From Sediminibacterium sp. (GTDB lineage Bacteria > Bacteroidota > Bacteroidia > B-17B0 > Aurantibacillaceae): a stretch of DNA of 64,000 bases. The notes beneath the pieces were generated by a model, which saw only the letters and a list, made by a program, of their open reading frames with translations, did no database searches and had not been told where the DNA came from. Shown here piece after piece: positions 53,760 to 63,572 of this stretch (position 1 is its first letter; every line of letters begins with the position of its first letter). Location of the stretch: assembly GCA_030054095.1 (NCBI GenBank), contig JASGCO010000016.1, positions 1 through 64,000 of the forward strand. The letters are read 5' to 3'. The position numbers and the translations under genes were made by a program.

Positions 53760-54830
53760 CTAAAGATTTACTCTGAGTCCGAATGTATGCGTTCCACCAA
53801 AAGGATTTGTAAAGCGGTAAGAATAATCGAATCCTACAGTTGACTTACTTTCTGTAAATGGTAATTCAACTGTTGCTCCTAATGTTGGACCAGTGTAAAC
53901 CGTACGACGGGTATCTTCACTTAAAATTCCTTTCTCCATCAGAAAACCGCCACGTACCATTAACATTTCTTTCCATCCATACTCTAAACCTACCAGATAG
54001 TTATCATAAGTAAATGAATTAGACGTGTAGTTTGCAGCCATGGTAATGCGATGTGTTTTCTTTAAACCTGTACTATCTTTAGTAAGGTAAAAATCATACG
54101 CAGTACCAATATTTACTAAAGCAGGTAATTCAAACGCGTTACTACGGTTCATTACTGTTAAATCGTAGTTACTACCGTAACGAACTGCAGCTTGCTTTGA
54201 CAAACCATCACCCTGATATCTCATTTTAGGGCCCCAGTTTTTTAGAGCGATACCAATGTGTATCTGATCGTATTTACCGGTATGGTATTGAATTCCGGCA
54301 TCAAAAGCAATTCCTCGTGCAGACACGTTTGCTATCTGCTCAGAAATAACTTTTACGTTAATACCTCCGAAAATATTATCGGAGAACATTTTAGCATACG
54401 AAAAACTCAGGTTATAGAACGTAGGGTTAAACGTACCTAATCCACCTTCAGGCTGATCTTCGGTAGTAATATCTATTTTCCCTGCATTAAGCGCTACCAA
54501 TCCCAAACCAATTGTTCCGGTTTCACCAACTCCCTGAGTTATCCCAAATGAGTTGATATAGATTTGAGTACCTTGTAACCAAACGGTACGATTAAACAAT
54601 GCTTCTGTTTTACGAGTGAAAGCTGTTCCGGCTATATTAAGGAATTGCGCCTCTAATCCGCGAACTTTTGCAGAATTTGATCCGGCCCAGCCACTGTTAC
54701 GGGCATAAGGATTTATCAGAAGTACACCAGCACCCGCCTGCCCTGCACGCTCAGGATTTCCTGCCTTTGCGATATCCGGTAACACCAGACCTGATAATAA
54801 TATTGACGATATGATTATATGTTTTTTCAT
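53760..54830 (-). CDS. PorV/PorQ-family outer-membrane protein
   Basis: A 356-aa beta-barrel protein. After the signal peptide (residues 1-24, start ATG at 54830) comes the PorV/PorQ opening (AGVLLINPYARNSGWAGSNSA) and long stretches of alternating strands. It ends in a strand of the type FGLRVNL, usual for outer-membrane barrels. PorV binds T9SS substrates at the outer membrane and brings them to the sorting enzyme; PorQ is a relative. It follows the 1471-aa T9SS protein by 23 nt in one operon, which points to a dedicated partner. Confidence 0.88.
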   Translation of the reverse strand: MKKHIIISSILLSGLVLPDIAKAGNPERAGQAGAGVLLINPYARNSGWAGSNSAKVRGLEAQFLNIAGTAFTRKTEALFNRTVWLQGTQIYINSFGITQGVGETGTIGLGLVALNAGKIDITTEDQPEGGLGTFNPTFYNLSFSYAKMFSDNIFGGINVKVISEQIANVSARGIAFDAGIQYHTGKYDQIHIGIALKNWGPKMRYQGDGLSKQAAVRYGSNYDLTVMNRSNAFELPALVNIGTAYDFYLTKDSTGLKKTHRITMAANYTSNSFTYDNYLVGLEYGWKEMLMVRGGFLMEKGILSEDTRRTVYTGPTLGATVELPFTESKSTVGFDYSYRFTNPFGGTHTFGLRVNL

Positions 54831-54853
54831 AATTTTCAACTCAACTTAAAGCA

Positions 54854-57800
54854 TTAATAATCCTGTAAATCCAGAGGACGCATCACTCCAAACCATTTTA
54901 CAATTTTCTCCCCAAGTCCTGGTGCATCAATATGGATAATGTATAATCCACTGGCTACAGCAGTACCCGACTGATTTTTAAGATCCCAGTCTTCGTAAGA
55001 AATACGTTTCGATCGTTTAATATCTGTAGCCTGATACAAGTCTTCAGAATCTGAAACATCACGTTTAATTGTGCGTACCAGAGTGCCATTAATCGTGAAT
55101 ATTTTTATAGTACACTTGTTAGGCAGATTGGTTATCCTTACTCTGTTATCAATACGACTTGTTTCGTAACTTGATGATCCGTAGTATGGGTTAGGAACCG
55201 CTCTGATCAAATCCAGTGCATTTTTCGCTACTGAAGTTTGATTGATTAACGCCGCTACTTCATTGGTGTTAAAGCTATACATTGGGAAGTTATTATTGCG
55301 CGCTGTTGTTGATGTATCTACTGGCAACCAGCTGGTAGGCGTTAATGTAGAAGTCGGTAAGCGTCCTGTATTAGCATACTGCGGTTGTGCAGACGTAGAT
55401 ACAGAATAGCTGAAAGGTACTCTGAACTGCGTAGCATATCCATAACGGTACGGTTTACTTACACGAATTCTTACTTTTGCGCTGGTAGGAATATTACGAG
55501 GATCTTTAAACGCGAAGTCCTGACGTACTAATGGAATGTTCACCCACATTGCATCGCGAATAATAGAAGCCATAATACCGTTTGTAGGCCCACCTTGTAC
55601 ACTTACTCCACTTTCTAAAACGCTGAAATACGCATTAAATAAACGCATTAACCGTTCTCCGCCATCATAACGGCCTGCACCTAATGGCACACCCCGTATA
55701 GATGCGGGATAGTAAGGGTCTAATGCCGCATTAACAGGCGCCGTAAACGATTCTACACTTGAGTTTCCAAACACGTAAATAAAGTGCTTACCCCCAAACG
55801 CATAAGGGAATGGTGAATTAGCATTTGCAGTAGGGTTCCAGATCATATCATCACCATTATTTTCCTTTTGATAGGAATCTTCTCCAAAAGCGATGTTTAA
55901 ACGTTCACCTGTCTCGAGATTAATAGCGTAACCAGGGAACCATCCCATACCTGTAGCGCTGATGTAGGCAGGATCATTAGGATCGGTACTCACTACAGAT
56001 GATGTAGCGGCTACACCATTTTTATTAACAGAAGGCGATTTACGTGGCTGGAAGAATGCGGTATTATCTTTAGATAATGAACGACGCTCCTGCATTTCCA
56101 ATACCGGACAACGTGTCCATTTTGACTGATCATTGGTGAATACAATATCCACACTCGCTAGTTTTCTCAGATCCGTAAAATCCTCAGCCACTTTGGTATT
56201 ATTATCATTTCCAGCTAAGGCCATTAAGCTACTTTGTGAACTATGGTACCCTGGTCCAAAGAACGGGCGACCACCTGCATTAAGGCTGTAACTACACAAC
56301 GAGTATGGTGCCCATGTTCCATCAATAATTTTACCAAATACTTTCTTTGAATCATAGAACACTTTTTTAGTTCCATCTTTGTAATAATACGCATCAGATT
56401 CATTATCGGCTTCAACACTTGTAGCACCGCTTAAAATCCAGTTTGTTGGAGTAGATCCATCAGCGTCGCGAACACCTGTTAACCAGTTTTGTTGAGGGTT
56501 GTCAAATGTTAAACTTGCACCTAAGAAGGAAGCTGATGAAGCACCTTCAGCTACATAAGTATTTACTGTACTTGTAAATGCTGTATTTCTGCCCAATAGT
56601 TCCGATGGATCAGCAACTTGTTTCACTGAAATAGATAATCCTAAATCGTCAATGTAGTACTCATCTGAAACTTTAATGGTTTTAATAGAAATTGATGAGG
56701 TATTAGCTACGCTGGCAGAACTTGCCGCTGAGTAATTCGGATAGTAAACCTGCCCGGTTGCCACATTTTTCAACTCCCATGAAACAGAATCAGGTGAAAC
56801 GGTAGCTATTATTCCTCTCACAGCAGCAGATTTTGCAGGAGATTGTTTTGTTTTAGGATCAACAAAACGGAACGTAAAATCGCCAGGCTTAACCCTTAGA
56901 GGATCTACAACTTTAACTGCCAAGGGAGATGCGTTATTTTGGTATTCAACATTAGCAAGGAATCCGTTTGCAACAATAGCTGCTTCAGAAGCTGGTGTTA
57001 ATTCCAGGTAATTTCCGCCATTTCCCTGACCTTCGATACGTGTTACTTTAGGTCCGTAACCGTAAGTTGCTACTGGTGTTGTACCATCTTTTTCAATATC
57101 TGTAATGTGCGGAATGGCTGCAGCACGTTTTACTTTACGTCCTTCGAGGTAAGGTTTTTTCTGTCCGAAATAGTTTTCACAAGGATTAGATTCCGGAGAT
57201 TGATCTTGTTTGTATGTTACAAAGTTGTTATACGCATAAGCAACCGTCATATAGTAGTAAGTTTTACTGTTTACCAGACGCTTATCAGTACCTGAAGCAA
57301 ACGCATCTTCCGTTAAACGTACAGTAGAGCGTAACCCTTTATTTTCGCCATCTACCATTACTTTTGGTACTATCGCATTTACTTGTCCGTCGAACACATA
57401 ATTTACAACACGCGATATATCATTTGCAATATCACACTGGAATACCAACTTTGCTTTTGTCTGATCAAATAAATCTTCAGAATTCACGCGGTCATCGCGT
57501 AACTGATAGATTTTATAACCTTCAAAACGGTAGTATTTATCAGGATTATTTAAGGTAGAAGTTGATGTTCCACAACTTGTATTTGTATAAGTTGGATTTG
57601 AAGAAATGGTTGCATCTTCATCAGCAAAACCATTATTAAAATTATTAGAAGAGGCAGAGTTAGTCAGATAAATAATTACTTCTTTATCCATTTCCTGAAT
57701 AGTCATATCCGGAGCTTCTGGTCCATCTAAAATTTTAAAACAACTGTTAAACAAGGCCTGCGCTTTATCATCGGCAATTCTCAACAAGGTAATAGATGCC

Positions 57801-59269
57801 AAGTTACCGTTCTTAATAGACGACTGTGCCCATGGCATACCAAATGTAATGTAATTCACATTTCCTGGTTTAAGAGTAAAAGGACCTGCCGACTGGATAA
57901 AACGGCGGTCACCAGGTAAATTTCCTGAAGTGCGCTCTGTCCATCCTGTACCTGTTACCGGATCACCATCGTACACCACATTTGTTGCGATAGATCCTCC
58001 GTAAGCATTTCCACCTTGTGTAAAAGGTGTACCATCTTTCCATTTACCGGTCATGAATCCGTAATAATGTGATGCGATGTCAGGGTTAGTGGTATTAGGG
58101 TTAAAGTTACCGATATTGTTATTGTAATACAGGAAGTTAGCCATACCAATAGCCTCAATTTCTTCATCCAATCCATCAGCATCATTATCAATACCATCAA
58201 AAGGATCAGCCAAAGGACCACGGAAAAAGTCGCATCCTACAGCCGGTGGAAAATCGCCATACCCCTTAGATCCACCAACACTTGGGTCGGTAGAGTTGGC
58301 ATTGTACATAAAGCCTAACCCACGTTTAACATCACATCCTACATAATCATCGGTATAACCTCCCAAATCCGCATCATTCCATACGGCGAAATAGGTTTTA
58401 TTCACTACAAACGACGAACGATTAATAACCTCATAACTATAAAATGTCATGTTATTAATTTCATCATTTGTTCTGAAAGCAAAAGCTTGAGCTCTTACTT
58501 CTACACCAATAGGAATACCTTGTGACTCGCGGTGAATACCACCTTTATCATTAAAAATCCAGAAAAGGGTTTCATCACCATACAATTTAATTTTACAGAA
58601 ACCAGCATTATCCTTTTCCGCCTTATTAAAAACATCATACTCTGGATATTCTCCTAATTCTGGCTCATAAATAGAGTTATTATTCAAATCCTTGTAAGGT
58701 GCCATATTAAAATCCTGTCCTTTTGTAGGATCACCATTACCTGGCCAACTCTGAATGTTAGCTGTTATTTTTGTGCCGCCACTGGCAACAAACTCATCCA
58801 CCTCACGACGTGTAATGTAAGAAAAACGATCCCACTCACTACAAACTTCAGGTGTAACAGATGCATCATTCTTATTAAGCGGACCTGTCCAAAAGTCAAT
58901 ACCATTCTGACGATAGGTCATGGCTGCAACTTTTAACTGCCCACCACCATCTAATCCGGCTAACCAAATGGCTCCCGCAAAAAGGGATGACGCGCCTTCC
59001 GCTTTATTGGCCGTAGCCGGAATAATATAGTATGGATTTCCTCCACCATCTCTATCCCACCACATGTCACCGCCGGTAAAGACAATCATACGTACGTTAT
59101 TGATCCAGAATTCCCTGCTTTTAATAGGGTCTGAACAAGCAGCACTGATTCGTTGTTCAGGAGTGAGGTTCCCTGAATTATTTCCAGCCGCTCTGCTTTG
59201 TCCAAAATTTTCCTTTGCATTTACAAACTTAAACGTCAAAAGAAATAATAGTGCAACTTTTATTTTCAT
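54854..59269 (-). CDS. Very large T9SS-sorted surface protein
   Basis: A 1471-aa protein with a signal peptide (residues 1-18). The long body (about 40-1370) opens with a conserved stretch (SREFWINNVRMIVFTGGDMW, FAGAIWLAGLDGGGQLKVAA) found in families of large Bacteroidetes surface proteins, and has Asp-rich turns (PFDGIDNDADGLDEEIEA) that may bind calcium. The last ~100 residues form a sorting-domain-like end (AVPNPYYGSSSYE; GTAVASGLYIIHI). I cannot give an enzymatic function. It lies 12 nt below the TonB receptor and 23 nt above the PorV-type gene, so the three are one operon. Confidence 0.85.
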   Translation of the reverse strand: MKIKVALLFLLTFKFVNAKENFGQSRAAGNNSGNLTPEQRISAACSDPIKSREFWINNVRMIVFTGGDMWWDRDGGGNPYYIIPATANKAEGASSLFAGAIWLAGLDGGGQLKVAAMTYRQNGIDFWTGPLNKNDASVTPEVCSEWDRFSYITRREVDEFVASGGTKITANIQSWPGNGDPTKGQDFNMAPYKDLNNNSIYEPELGEYPEYDVFNKAEKDNAGFCKIKLYGDETLFWIFNDKGGIHRESQGIPIGVEVRAQAFAFRTNDEINNMTFYSYEVINRSSFVVNKTYFAVWNDADLGGYTDDYVGCDVKRGLGFMYNANSTDPSVGGSKGYGDFPPAVGCDFFRGPLADPFDGIDNDADGLDEEIEAIGMANFLYYNNNIGNFNPNTTNPDIASHYYGFMTGKWKDGTPFTQGGNAYGGSIATNVVYDGDPVTGTGWTERTSGNLPGDRRFIQSAGPFTLKPGNVNYITFGMPWAQSSIKNGNLASITLLRIADDKAQALFNSCFKILDGPEAPDMTIQEMDKEVIIYLTNSASSNNFNNGFADEDATISSNPTYTNTSCGTSTSTLNNPDKYYRFEGYKIYQLRDDRVNSEDLFDQTKAKLVFQCDIANDISRVVNYVFDGQVNAIVPKVMVDGENKGLRSTVRLTEDAFASGTDKRLVNSKTYYYMTVAYAYNNFVTYKQDQSPESNPCENYFGQKKPYLEGRKVKRAAAIPHITDIEKDGTTPVATYGYGPKVTRIEGQGNGGNYLELTPASEAAIVANGFLANVEYQNNASPLAVKVVDPLRVKPGDFTFRFVDPKTKQSPAKSAAVRGIIATVSPDSVSWELKNVATGQVYYPNYSAASSASVANTSSISIKTIKVSDEYYIDDLGLSISVKQVADPSELLGRNTAFTSTVNTYVAEGASSASFLGASLTFDNPQQNWLTGVRDADGSTPTNWILSGATSVEADNESDAYYYKDGTKKVFYDSKKVFGKIIDGTWAPYSLCSYSLNAGGRPFFGPGYHSSQSSLMALAGNDNNTKVAEDFTDLRKLASVDIVFTNDQSKWTRCPVLEMQERRSLSKDNTAFFQPRKSPSVNKNGVAATSSVVSTDPNDPAYISATGMGWFPGYAINLETGERLNIAFGEDSYQKENNGDDMIWNPTANANSPFPYAFGGKHFIYVFGNSSVESFTAPVNAALDPYYPASIRGVPLGAGRYDGGERLMRLFNAYFSVLESGVSVQGGPTNGIMASIIRDAMWVNIPLVRQDFAFKDPRNIPTSAKVRIRVSKPYRYGYATQFRVPFSYSVSTSAQPQYANTGRLPTSTLTPTSWLPVDTSTTARNNNFPMYSFNTNEVAALINQTSVAKNALDLIRAVPNPYYGSSSYETSRIDNRVRITNLPNKCTIKIFTINGTLVRTIKRDVSDSEDLYQATDIKRSKRISYEDWDLKNQSGTAVASGLYIIHIDAPGLGEKIVKWFGVMRPLDLQDY

Positions 59270-59281
59270 AGTCTCAATTTT

Positions 59282-62200
59282 TTAAAAGTCAAATAATAAA
59301 CCAATTCTTATTACACGTGGATTACTATAATTACCTGGCTGATTCACTCGTATAGCATATAAATCCTGATACGAAGTAGGGCTAGGTAAATTTTTAATGG
59401 CCTGAACAGCCTGATCAGAGGCCAGATATCCATCATCATCCGGGTTACCGGTGAATGAATATACATCCAATATATTCTTACGATTCAAAAGATTCAAGAC
59501 TTGCAAATACACATTCAGGTTAGCTGTTTTACGGTTTTCGCCATCTTTTTTACCCCATGTCAATTCAAAATTTTTATCTACACGTAAACTCGTACGTATA
59601 TTCCAAGGTTTATAAGATCCATTGATTTGTCCTTCGATATTAGCACGTTGATTACTGCCAAACGCTACAGGGAAGGATCGGCGTGTGTAAGGTGTACCTG
59701 AACCAACTTGTAGGTTGAAGTTAAATCCTATATTTTTCAATACTTCAAAATCGTTTCCGTTTTTCTTTTTGAACTTAGGACCTTTGTAATCTTTACCTGA
59801 TCCGAAACGGTAATCATATACTAAAGTAATTGTATGGCGCTGATCGTAGTCTAATGGTTGCAGAATACGCAGGTTAGGCTGACCACTGCTTGCTAAGTTA
59901 GCGCCACTGTTTGCATTAGACCCTGACCCTTCAGCAAACTGAAGCTGATAGTTGGCGTTAATACGCGAACCACCAGAACGCCGTAAATCAAAGGTAAATG
60001 CCAAACCTTTAACAGTTCCAAAGTCGTAATTATCATAGGTAACATACGTTTTAGGGTAAGCTCCTACAATAGATCGTTGCTGAACCATGTCACGCATCTC
60101 ACGATAAAATGCATTTATAGTCAATGCAGCATTTTTACGTTCATTTAAAACCTGACTAAATCCTAATTCATAATCCACAGTTCGTTGCGGTTTCAGATTA
60201 GGATTGGCAATCAGTCCAGTTATATTTCCCATTTGATAATAATCTATAAGATTTAAAACGTTTCCTTCAGGACGAACAGTTAACACATCATAGTGGGCGA
60301 AGAAATTAGCCACATCTGAAATAGGGAAAGAGAAGGCAACACGGGGCATTACATTAATTACAGCTTTGTAATTCGTAAATCCATTGGCCGACATATTTTG
60401 TTTGTAATTTGCATCATCTTTGAATAAAGGTAATGGCTTTCCTTCACTTGAGTTAATCAATGATGGATCTGAAATTTCTGTTCCTTTAGCGTCATACCAC
60501 TTATCGTCTACACGGTAACCGACTATATTTTTGGAACTGGAACCGTCTATGTATACTTTAGCATCTTTTGATAAATTTGCGGGAACCGATAACGATCTGC
60601 CAGGTAACAACGTTGCTAAATCAGAGATTTTAGCACCTTCGTGTAACATATACTTATCTTTTAACACCTTTTGATTCGCATCATATCGATCTACCCTTAC
60701 CCCAACGTTAAATTTGATGTCTTTAAAATCAAATTTATCCATGATATAACCAGCCATATAGATAGGTTTAAATGCCCCTTGAGCGCGTGTATTGAATCCT
60801 AGTTCATCTTTAGCGTTAAGAAAATCATTAATATCTGTATTTTTTGTGTATAGTTTTCCGGTATGTGTAAATCCACGGAAAAATACATCACGGTTATTAT
60901 CATTAGTACCTAACAAATCAACTGCACTGAACATATCCATATTAAAAGTAGAAGGATCAAGAGCGTCAATATTGATCTTTTGAGGTGAATTAACTGGCAA
61001 TCCCATTTTTTCATTCAGTTTAATTGAAAAGTGAGACTGGGAAGAAGACACGTACTGATTTTCATAGAAATAATAAGGAATACTTCCTGACAATTCCGGA
61101 ACAAGAATAGGTTTAGTTTTATCCAGATTTTGTAAATGATTATCAACTATCTGACGCATAGTAGTCCATAATCCACGGGCACCTAAGGAATAAAAAGAAG
61201 ATGTCCTCTGGTCAAACTCAAAACCTAATGTTAGAGCATGATTTTTTACATCTGCATTGAAAGAGGTTGCAAAACGGGTTAAAGTATTTAGCCCTCTTGA
61301 ATATCCACCAGCAGCTACACCATAATTTGAATAGAGATTGTAGATCGATTGCGGAGCATCTCCATTACGTAATCCTCCTGCGGCGTAAATAAAATCGAAT
61401 GGTACCTCAGCACCGACATCGTTCAACAAAAACTCTGTAAGGCGGGCAGCGTCGCCATTAACAGAAGAAGCTACAAATTTTGGTAACAACTCACTTCGCC
61501 CCTGATATTCATAGGCCCATACGGTATCTGTTCCATTAAAGAATTTTTTGTTAAGCGCGTAATTGAAGGCAAAATCACGTTCCAAATAAGATCGATCAAA
61601 TTTACCTATATAACCATAATCAAAGAAGTTAGTCTTATGTTTTGCACTCTGCGAAACACTATTAGAGCGTTCATAACTGGCGATAAAACGAAAATAAGGA
61701 TTACTGATTAATGATTGTTTTTTATCCTTGCTAACAGTGTTATCTCCGAATTTTTGCGTTAAACCAACATTAAAACGGTATTTTGTATTAAGATCCTGAA
61801 AGTTATTATCTGAATTGAACATCATATTAGCCAAGGAAAAACGGTTAGAATTAGAATATTCTAAAAACCCCCCTACTGAAATATTTGTTTTAGCGGTAGG
61901 AGCGTAATCAATTTTACCGTTAATTGTTATGCCGCGACTTGAAGCATTTGGACGTGTTTTTAATTGCTCTAAATCGTCTTTTGTTACGTAACTCAACTCA
62001 TTGATAGAGCCTAATCCGCCCGGAGCAGGGCGTAATGGTGTCTTTTTAATTTCTTCCAAGCGTGATTCTTTAATTTTATATAATGGCACCGCTGATGGAT
62101 CCGGATCCTTTTGGTAAGTTCCCTGACCTGAAACGAAAAAGCCTAAAACGGTACGTTTATTACCTGTTGAGTCTTTTTTATTGTAAATTGGACCACCAAC

Positions 62201-62968
62201 ACTAAACCCTAAGGAGTTATAACCATAAGCATCGGTTAACTGTGAGGAAATTAACTCCACACCACCAAAATAGGTTGATTGCGGGCCACGTGTCGAAATA
62301 GAGATAACACCGGAAGCTGCATCACCATAACTTGCTGGTAAACCACCTAAAATAACGTTAATCTGATCAATACCTTGCTGAGGAATATTCGGTGTACCAA
62401 TTACTTTAACACCATCTACAAAATAAGTAGTTGACTGGCCACGGCCACCGCGCACGTTTAATCCACCACCTTCATCGGCCTGATATACACCGGCTGTTGT
62501 AGCAGCCACAGAGTTAATATCCTTGGTTGCCAGATTTTGATAATCCTCACGGGTTACAGTTTGTCCGGTCTTGGTATCCGGATCAATTAAAGGAACTGCG
62601 TAAGTAACTACATCTACCTCATCCAGGCGAACACCTTCACCATTCGAGAGGGCTATTGTTACAGGAACCGTTTTCCCTTCCCCTACCAGTACACCTTTAA
62701 CCTCCGTTGCCTGATATCCAACATAAACCCCTTTTACATCATACTTACCGGGAGCCAAAGGCTTTACCACAGCCTCCCCGTCCATATTGGTTGTTCCAAC
62801 TCCTACCTGTACCCCATTCTGATATACCACCACATTGGCGAATGGAATGGTTTCATTGGTGGCCTTATCCTTTAATGTTACTTTAATAGCCCCATTATCG
62901 TTCTGCGCCGTTACCGATAGGATACCTAAAAAGGTAAGTAATACTGAAGTGTATAAACGTTTTAGCAT
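59282..62968 (-). CDS. TonB-dependent receptor with carboxypeptidase-regulatory domain
   Basis: A 1228-aa outer-membrane receptor. A signal peptide (residues 1-21) is followed by a carboxypeptidase-regulatory-like domain (GAIKVTLKDKATNETIPFAN, about 25-110). The plug domain follows (NSVAATTAGVYQADEGGGLNVRGGRG, DGVKVIGTPNIPQQGIDQINV). The large beta-barrel ends in the strand YSNPRVIRIGLLFDF with a terminal aromatic residue. Receptors of this class take up large or scarce substrates. Here it heads an operon with a giant T9SS protein and a PorV-type protein rather than a SusD partner. The substrate is unknown. Confidence 0.93.
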   Translation of the reverse strand: MLKRLYTSVLLTFLGILSVTAQNDNGAIKVTLKDKATNETIPFANVVVYQNGVQVGVGTTNMDGEAVVKPLAPGKYDVKGVYVGYQATEVKGVLVGEGKTVPVTIALSNGEGVRLDEVDVVTYAVPLIDPDTKTGQTVTREDYQNLATKDINSVAATTAGVYQADEGGGLNVRGGRGQSTTYFVDGVKVIGTPNIPQQGIDQINVILGGLPASYGDAASGVISISTRGPQSTYFGGVELISSQLTDAYGYNSLGFSVGGPIYNKKDSTGNKRTVLGFFVSGQGTYQKDPDPSAVPLYKIKESRLEEIKKTPLRPAPGGLGSINELSYVTKDDLEQLKTRPNASSRGITINGKIDYAPTAKTNISVGGFLEYSNSNRFSLANMMFNSDNNFQDLNTKYRFNVGLTQKFGDNTVSKDKKQSLISNPYFRFIASYERSNSVSQSAKHKTNFFDYGYIGKFDRSYLERDFAFNYALNKKFFNGTDTVWAYEYQGRSELLPKFVASSVNGDAARLTEFLLNDVGAEVPFDFIYAAGGLRNGDAPQSIYNLYSNYGVAAGGYSRGLNTLTRFATSFNADVKNHALTLGFEFDQRTSSFYSLGARGLWTTMRQIVDNHLQNLDKTKPILVPELSGSIPYYFYENQYVSSSQSHFSIKLNEKMGLPVNSPQKINIDALDPSTFNMDMFSAVDLLGTNDNNRDVFFRGFTHTGKLYTKNTDINDFLNAKDELGFNTRAQGAFKPIYMAGYIMDKFDFKDIKFNVGVRVDRYDANQKVLKDKYMLHEGAKISDLATLLPGRSLSVPANLSKDAKVYIDGSSSKNIVGYRVDDKWYDAKGTEISDPSLINSSEGKPLPLFKDDANYKQNMSANGFTNYKAVINVMPRVAFSFPISDVANFFAHYDVLTVRPEGNVLNLIDYYQMGNITGLIANPNLKPQRTVDYELGFSQVLNERKNAALTINAFYREMRDMVQQRSIVGAYPKTYVTYDNYDFGTVKGLAFTFDLRRSGGSRINANYQLQFAEGSGSNANSGANLASSGQPNLRILQPLDYDQRHTITLVYDYRFGSGKDYKGPKFKKKNGNDFEVLKNIGFNFNLQVGSGTPYTRRSFPVAFGSNQRANIEGQINGSYKPWNIRTSLRVDKNFELTWGKKDGENRKTANLNVYLQVLNLLNRKNILDVYSFTGNPDDDGYLASDQAVQAIKNLPSPTSYQDLYAIRVNQPGNYSNPRVIRIGLLFDF

Positions 62969-63009
62969 ATTGTTAAAATTGCTTAATTTTTACATTATTT
63001 TACAAGCCA

Positions 63010-63041
63010 TAAAAATAGATAGTAGGGTCTTATTAAACAAA
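63010..63041 (-). promoter_or_regulatory. Promoter of the TonB-T9SS-PorV operon
   Basis: On the minus strand TTTG (63038-63041), a 20-nt spacer and TATTTTTA (63010-63017) match the Bacteroidetes promoter except for the final A in place of G. It predicts a leader of about 35 nt to the ATG at 62968. The rest of the gap up to 63230 shows nothing clear. Confidence 0.5.
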
Positions 63042-63230
63042 TCTTTTTTCATTTTATTCATAATCCACTGATTATCAAGTTACATTAATAATACCATAAA
63101 ATTAACACGGCTTAACATTAACTATAACAATATTAGTAACTTTTGGGGGCTTACCAACGTCCTATTCAGAATGTGGTAAAAAAAACTTTATAAGTGGTCA
63201 GTTTTAAATAATAAATGGTCTGTGCTTCCG

Positions 63231-63572
63231 TTATGCTCTTTTAGGCTTGCGGGCAAACCATCGTTTAAGGAAAAACTCGCGTTTGTTGTCGTTAATGCGT
63301 TGAGCCTTGTTCCTGTTACGTTTCATGCGTTTCCTAACGGTTTTGGTTTGCAGTCGTTTATGATAGGCCCTGATGGCTTTACGCTCTGCCCGCTCTTTCC
63401 GTCTTTGTTCCTTGGCTTCTTTTCTGGCGGCTTTTCGTTTTTTACGCTCCGAGGCAATAGAGGGTTTCTTTGGGCCTGCATTTCCGCCGTCAGACTGCGC
63501 TCTAATGCCCGAAAATCCTGTAAAGACAACAACAAAGAGACTTACTATTATCCTAAAAAAGCCCTTATTCAT
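63231..63572 (-). CDS. Small exported, highly basic protein
   Basis: A 113-aa protein with a signal peptide (residues 1-25, MNKGFFRIIVSLFVVVFTGF). The mature part is extremely rich in Lys and Arg (ERKKRKAARKEAKEQRRKER and more) and likely forms a long charged helix. I do not know the family; Bacteroidetes genomes hold similar short exported proteins. It may bind anionic lipids, nucleic acid or LPS in the periplasm. Its ATG overlaps the end of the dCMP deaminase gene by 8 nt, so the two are coupled. Confidence 0.72.
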   Translation of the reverse strand: MNKGFFRIIVSLFVVVFTGFSGIRAQSDGGNAGPKKPSIASERKKRKAARKEAKEQRRKERAERKAIRAYHKRLQTKTVRKRMKRNRNKAQRINDNKREFFLKRWFARKPKRA

